Positions 60,101 through 64,000 of a stretch of DNA of 64,000 bases are shown one piece after another. The translations under genes were made by a program, and so were the position numbers. The first letter of the stretch is position 1, and each line of letters begins with the position of its first letter. Under the pieces are notes generated by a model. That model was not told where the DNA came from and ran no database searches. It was given only the letters and a program-made list of their open reading frames with translations. The stretch comes from Anisus vortex (Eukaryota; Mollusca; Gastropoda; Planorbidae): contig OX421509.1 in assembly GCA_949126835.1 (NCBI GenBank), forward strand, positions 8,954,411 through 9,018,410, written 5' to 3'.

Positions 60101-60784
60101 TAATGTCCTCTGCTTTGATAGATAAACCCTTTATTTTATTGGTCGGTGGCCTTGGGACAGTTCTTCAGAAGTATACTTATTAAAATGGTTATTCAAAGCC
60201 AGATACATTTATTTTTCTTAACAATGTGTTTTCCCCTTATAATTTTAGATAGCAATTCCATATAGCTTTCAAAATGAACTAATTTAATTATAATATAATA
60301 ATTGAATGACATTTTTATTTACTCCTGTTACATATTTGTTCTATCGAGCTTTAAATTGCTCGCCGTTAATTAAAACAAGCAAACAAAAAAGAAGAAAATA
60401 CATGTCAAATGTTTTTTTCATTCTGAATATAGTTTAGATTTTAAAATTTTTGTTTATTATGGCGATAATTTTTAAAGCTTTATAACGGCATATTTGGTAA
60501 TCATACTATTGAGCTCATCTTACATGAATTCAAATTACAGACTTTTGACCTAAATTTTACTTGGATCACATTTTTCTGAAGTTTATTTCTGCTATTTTTT
60601 GCTGAATGGTCATTTCATATTTTGCCGCTCCACTCTTCGTTTTGTTCCAGCGCCATGCACGCCCCGCTCCTGGTCAAGGCCCTGATGTGGAACTACATTA
60701 ACCAGGAGAAGTGCCCGCAGGAGCTGTACAGGAACCAGTCGGAGGACGGGAGCTTCATTTACAACGCAACGGCAGCTCTAGCCT
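53986..60784 (+). CDS. DYM: Dymeclin, 5' part (first 6 coding exons)
   Basis: Exons 53986-54125, 56128-56274, 56653-56780, 58178-58268, 59924-60049 and 60651-60784 join in frame (GT-AG, matching phases) to about 255 residues. The start MGTTSSSLSELANNECLKHL and the block DPFWNQLLSFSF are strongly dymeclin-like. So are TGNLRALI, NIFIWQTYNALF, ENFITALVELIVDVPVL and YALHLETLNTLMVLLSLQMY. Vertebrate dymeclin is about 669 residues, so some 60% lies right of the window. Dymeclin is a Golgi-associated membrane-trafficking protein; human loss causes Dyggve-Melchior-Clausen dysplasia. The Met-Gly start would fit N-myristoylation. The Kozak context AAAATGG is good. Confidence 0.95.
54130..55725. other. 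Dymeclin intron 1, AT-rich
   Basis: No further exon or well-defined element seen before the SINE at 55,730. A short open frame near 54,988-55,170 runs through A-rich sequence and is not convincing. Confidence 0.45.
55730..55991 (+). mobile_element. SINE family 1, sense copy
   Basis: GGGGGATGGTGGCCAAGCGG, CATTCGGCTGACGTACC, GTTCGAATCC, GTGCCTACCCAGCTCTG, GCCGTGGCCACAGAAACTAG, CACCAGCCCTATGGATC, then GGTCTGATGGGG. It lies in dymeclin intron 1. Confidence 0.88.
56128..56274 (+). CDS. DYM: Dymeclin exon 2
   Basis: Encodes SSDAKALEESTEIIARNFAL and on to RATELKASAQCE. Borders TTTTTAG|CTC and GAAGA|GTAAGT. Confidence 0.95.
56653..56780 (+). CDS. DYM: Dymeclin exon 3
   Basis: Encodes DNIFIWQTYNALFIIRSLCK and on to CLPPKQD. 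Borders GTTTCAG|TAA and AGATG|GTATGG. Confidence 0.95.
57530..58020 (+). mobile_element. LINE 3' UTR, copy 2
   Basis: CTTCGGGCAGATGGAGTTTG, CCATCTAGGAGAGGGGACAC, CTGATATCAAACCCCCGCTG, GGCAGCCCCTGCAGCCGAGC and CTCTCGAGACAGAAGGAGCC parallel 49,430-49,860 in order. It lies in dymeclin intron 3. Confidence 0.75.
58178..58268 (+). CDS. DYM: Dymeclin exon 4
   Basis: Encodes GSPADDTAEIGSQIENFITA then LVELIVDVPV. Borders ATTACAG|GCA and GTTTT|GTAAGT; hAT-like element 2 lies in the intron that follows. Confidence 0.93.
58632..59794. mobile_element. hAT-like element 2, non-coding, sister of the 44-kb host element
   Basis: CAGACATGCCTACC at the left and GGTAGGCATGTCTG at the right. CACACA flanks both sides (58,626-58,631; 59,795-59,800). 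A perfect hairpin GTTCCGGA-TTT-TCCGGAAC (58,646-58,664) follows the left terminal repeat at the same offset as in the 44-kb element. TGTTCCTCATTTT occurs three times near the right end. No transposase. It lies wholly within dymeclin intron 4 and ends about 130 bases before exon 5. Confidence 0.82.
59924..60049 (+). CDS. DYM: Dymeclin exon 5
   Basis: Encodes LNFTYALHLETLNTLMVLLS and on to FAVYKILMQGK. Borders TTTTCCAG|GAA and AAATG|GTAAAT. Confidence 0.95.
60651..60784 (+). CDS. DYM: Dymeclin exon 6
   Basis: Encodes CAMHAPLLVKALMWNYINQE and on to FIYNATAALA. Borders TTGTTCCAG|CGC and GCCT|GTAAGC. No later dymeclin exon was found before 64,000. Confidence 0.95.
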
Positions 60785-62170
60785 GTAAGCTGCCATTTTT
60801 GTTTTCCCCTTAACTGTGTTGCTGTTTATGGTGGATGATTGTGGTTTGATTTAAATTCCCCGGTAATAACACAACTACATGTTAACCCTTCCCGTACCCA
60901 CCTACTTTTCTGCGATGTATACTTTCAGTCCCGGCCATTATTTTACTCTTCATTCCCTGCTGCCCAGACATTATTTCAGAATTGCTGAGACTTCAATAGG
61001 GTTCTGAAATTATTTAAAAAAATTTTTGGGTTGGTAAAAATTTATAATAACACGTAGAGAGTAAATTGCTAGAAACATAATAACTTACCTTATTAGAATA
61101 ATCAAATTCATAAAATAATTGTATTCATTGGTAATATTAATTCATAAGAAAAAGTTTCATCAACACGTAAGTCCATAATAACGGAAGGTAATTCAGTAGC
61201 ATCCATTAGGACCGCACTTTCAATTTAAAACACAACAACTCAGTAATTGGTCAATTTTCGTAATTTAAAAACGGAAATAAAATTCAACTATTCAGCTATC
61301 ACATAAATATTCTGCCCGAGACTATGGTGAAAGGTCAAACCCTTTATTTTGTTCTTTTAAATAGACACCCTTCCTTGAGTAAAATATACCTGCTTGGGGC
61401 TGAGGAAATTTTGTGTTTTTGATGACAATATACCTGCCAGGGGCTGATGGGAGGAAGTAGGTTGATGGAAATGGGGACTGTTAATAACACAGTGATATTC
61501 TAATTCATATAGCCAACGGCTGGTGGTAAATTGTGATAAGAGCTCACACAACATGAAATACACAGCAGGGTGTCCCCCGCGCTTCCGTGAAAGCCAGGAA
61601 TTAGATGGGGAATCAGAAAAATTGTCTCCGGCCGTAATAAACAGGATTTAGAAAGGAAAAAGGGCAAGAAAACTAGGAAAAAAAAAGACAATTAAAACCT
61701 CCCCCCCAAAAATGTCACAGATGAAGAGTGTGTTCTCCACGCATGCTCACTGGCAATTAAAAACAAAGCGATACGCCAGTCTTTTTCTCTCTCTATATAT
61801 ATATCAAGGTTGGAGGACTAGTCCACTACAATTTACGTTGTTTGTGATCATACATTTGAGCATTTAGCGATCTCGTCACATTAAATACTTTCCACCGGTA
61901 AATTTTCTGATTTGGCTTTGCTGATTTTCTTTTAAGGTGAGTAACTCTTGTATTGTTTTATTTATATTTAGAAATGTATTCTTACTGTTACTGTCCACTG
62001 TGGTAAGTTCTAATAATACAAGATGAAAGGTCAATGTCCTAAGTGTTACTTACTTTAAATATTAGCGGTAGACTAAATAAATCCATCCATTATGATTTTG
62101 ATCAATCTGCCATTTACAAAGTTATTTTTCTTTTTGTCTTAATAGGCCTAAGCCGCCCTAAGCCCATACT
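60785..62170. other. Dymeclin intron 6, first part, nothing recognised
   Basis: AT-rich. A repeated CTGCCAGGGGCTGA / CTGCTTGGGGCTGA word at 61,391-61,447. No exon. Confidence 0.45.
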
Positions 62171-62420
62171 TTGAGTACCCGAGTTGATCCATAGGTCTGG
62201 TGAAGCAGCGTTCAACAGTTTCTGTGGCCACGGCATACTACAAGATTGTATGGCCAGCCGTCTTTACTTTACCCCAACTAATGTCAGGTACCCATCAGAG
62301 CTGGGTAGACTCAGGGACACCCTCCGAACCCTGGAAAAAAATCCTAGCCTGCACCAGGATTTGAACCCAGGACCTTCAGTATGCTAGCCTAACACACTGC
62401 CGCACTGCCACCATGCCCCC
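62171..62420 (-). mobile_element. SINE family 1
   Basis: GGTGAAGCAGCGTTCAACAG, GGCCACGGCATACTA, CTTTACTTTACCCCAAC, GTCAGGTACCCATCAGAGCT and GATTTGAACCCAGGACCTTC in reverse family order. Confidence 0.88.
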
Positions 62421-63879
62421 AATAGAAGTCTCCAATTATATATTATACATGACTTTAGACTTTATGTATTGCAGTGGGCCTACTTTGATAAAACCGGACG
62501 ATTTTCACTAAGATGACCTAGTTCTGTTCTCTCGCAAACAAAGTCATATTTTAGAATTTATAATGTTTTTAAGCTTTTGTTCATCTTTTGACAAAATGTA
62601 TTAGGCCTATCATTTAAAAAAAAAAAAAAATGTGGGAATTTTCGATCACAATTTTAAAAAAATTAATTATATACAAGTCATTAATATAAATATTAGGCTA
62701 AAGCTCTAATAAAATGAATTGACAAACATCTCCTAGCCTCCCAGTAACCAGTAACCATAGCGGCATCGGCTAAATTTACACTATAGTTTGTTTACAGTTT
62801 TTAGATTGCGTGTACATGTATTGTGTGTACATGTATTGCATGTACATGTATTGCGATACACACTTTCTTGGCCTTCGAATTTTGTGATGTTGAAGGTCGT
62901 CTTCACTACAGATTCTGCAATATCATAAGTTAAAAAAAAGCTGATATTAACCCATATTCTCCTGAGGTTGCAAATCTTTTTCATTTTTTGGATTATTCTT
63001 AGTTCTGGGGTCACAATGGAAGGAACGGCTTTTGATTTTTCTTTAAATTAAAAACTTTTTGAGATTTTTACGTTATAAAAAAAAATTCTATAAGTAAGAC
63101 AGTAGCAACAGGTGGCCCAGTGTAAATTTATACACTCTTATTAAAAGTAAAATTTTGTTTGCAATGCAAAGTTATAAGTAAAGTCTAATTATTCTAAAAT
63201 GCAAAGCACTAATTTTTGTTTTTATAGATAAAAAAGTTGACTAATTAAAATTTTACCTTTATATAAATAATAAAAAACAGACGCCAAAGCTTTTTAAACA
63301 GTCAGATATGTAAATAAAAAGATTTAAGAAGTCAAGGGAGGTGAGGTTACGCATAATTATTTAAAATCGTAAACGTCAGCCCCAGTTGTCCTTCTTTGGC
63401 TTTGTTACTAAGATTACGAAATCATTTTGTTTTGTATCTAGCCTTCTTTTAATAAACGAGATAATGCGTCCTAATAATTGTAAAGACTTTTCTAGTGATA
63501 TTCAGCAAGATAATAGTGACTTAAAAGTTAAGCAACAATAAAAAATGTTTTTTGATTTTTTATGTCATTTAATTAAGTAGCCCTTTTGCCCATTTATAAA
63601 TATAAACCCCTTTATGTATCTTTCCCAGACTCATTGCCAATGCAGATAAAACATCAGAAACGACACAACTATTGCAAAGCCCACCACATGTCTCCCAAAA
63701 CAAAAGCATTGGGAGAATTGACAAGTGTCATTGAGGAGAAAATAACAAGTTTTAGAAATTTATTTTATAATTTTGGGATTAAAGTTTATTATCTGTACTA
63801 AATATATTTTGATTTTATTGAATTATTTAATCTGTATTGTCAGTTTATGTTGTGTTACCCTATGTAAGTAGAATTACAC
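62421..63879. other. AT-rich intron stretch, nothing firmly recognised
   Basis: A three-unit TGTACATGTATTG repeat lies near 62,810-62,850. A plus-strand frame at about 63,586-63,801 (HKR/KAHHMSPKTKALGE words) looks like a possible transposon relic but cannot be assigned. Confidence 0.4.
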
Positions 63880-64000
63880 TGGTATGGAATGGGTTGCCTG
63901 AACAAACCAGGAAAACCAGTAACTTAACAACATTTAAAACATTAATAAAGATGCAAGACTAGACTCGGACCACGGAAGAGCATCGGACGCAATAATCTTC
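63880..64000 (+). mobile_element. LINE 3' tail, cut by the window end
   Basis: TATGGAATGGGTTGCCTGAA, CAAACCAGGAAAACCAGTAA, GACTAGACTCGGACCACGGA, then GGACGCAATAATCTTC at the window edge. Confidence 0.85.

Noticed and set aside
63586..63801. Possible further dymeclin exon or other gene
   Set aside because: The peptide does not resemble the expected next dymeclin segment and no acceptor fits the phase of exon 6.

Overview
This window is eukaryotic, intron-rich, AT-rich animal DNA with heavy repeat load. The three recognisable genes are HSD11B1-like, a twin-WAP secreted protein and dymeclin. Together with short GC-rich exons, long AT-rich introns full of SINEs, MITEs and LINE tails, and abundant GATA/GACA arrays, they suggest a lophotrochozoan, most likely a gastropod mollusc. 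The species assignment is inference and could be wrong.

Layout. (1) 1-6.1 kb: the 3' four coding exons of a plus-strand short-chain dehydrogenase (11-beta-hydroxysteroid dehydrogenase 1-like); its 5' exons lie left of the window. (2) 6.1-9.9 kb: a spacer between convergent genes that holds a 1.6-kb minisatellite with a 30-31 bp unit. (3) 9.9-35.7 kb: a complete seven-exon minus-strand gene of about 25.7 kb. It encodes a predicted secreted protein of about 442 residues: signal peptide, two eight-cysteine WAP domains, a charged/Gln-rich helical stretch, a Gln/Met block and a Pro/Gln/Asn/Tyr-rich tail. Its introns hold a 25-bp satellite, a SINE with a 30-bp internal expansion, foldback elements, Helitron-like ends and LINE tails. 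(4) 35.7-54 kb: a spacer between divergent genes made of mobile DNA, including a 3.3-kb hAT-like element with a second hAT-like element nested inside it. (5) 54-64 kb: the first six coding exons of dymeclin (DYM) on the plus strand; the gene continues to the right.

The genes look like independent housekeeping or secreted-protein loci with no evident shared pathway. The most unusual content is in the mobile DNA. Two hAT-like elements of one family have 6-bp target duplications and a subterminal hairpin kept by compensatory base changes. A Helitron-like family has an invariant hairpin-8 nt-CTAG end. A tRNA-derived SINE shares its 3' tail with the resident LINE. Two minisatellites are tied to SINE copies.

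All boundaries come from reading the sequence; no database or alignment was run. Most other open reading frames are shadows of repeats and are left out.
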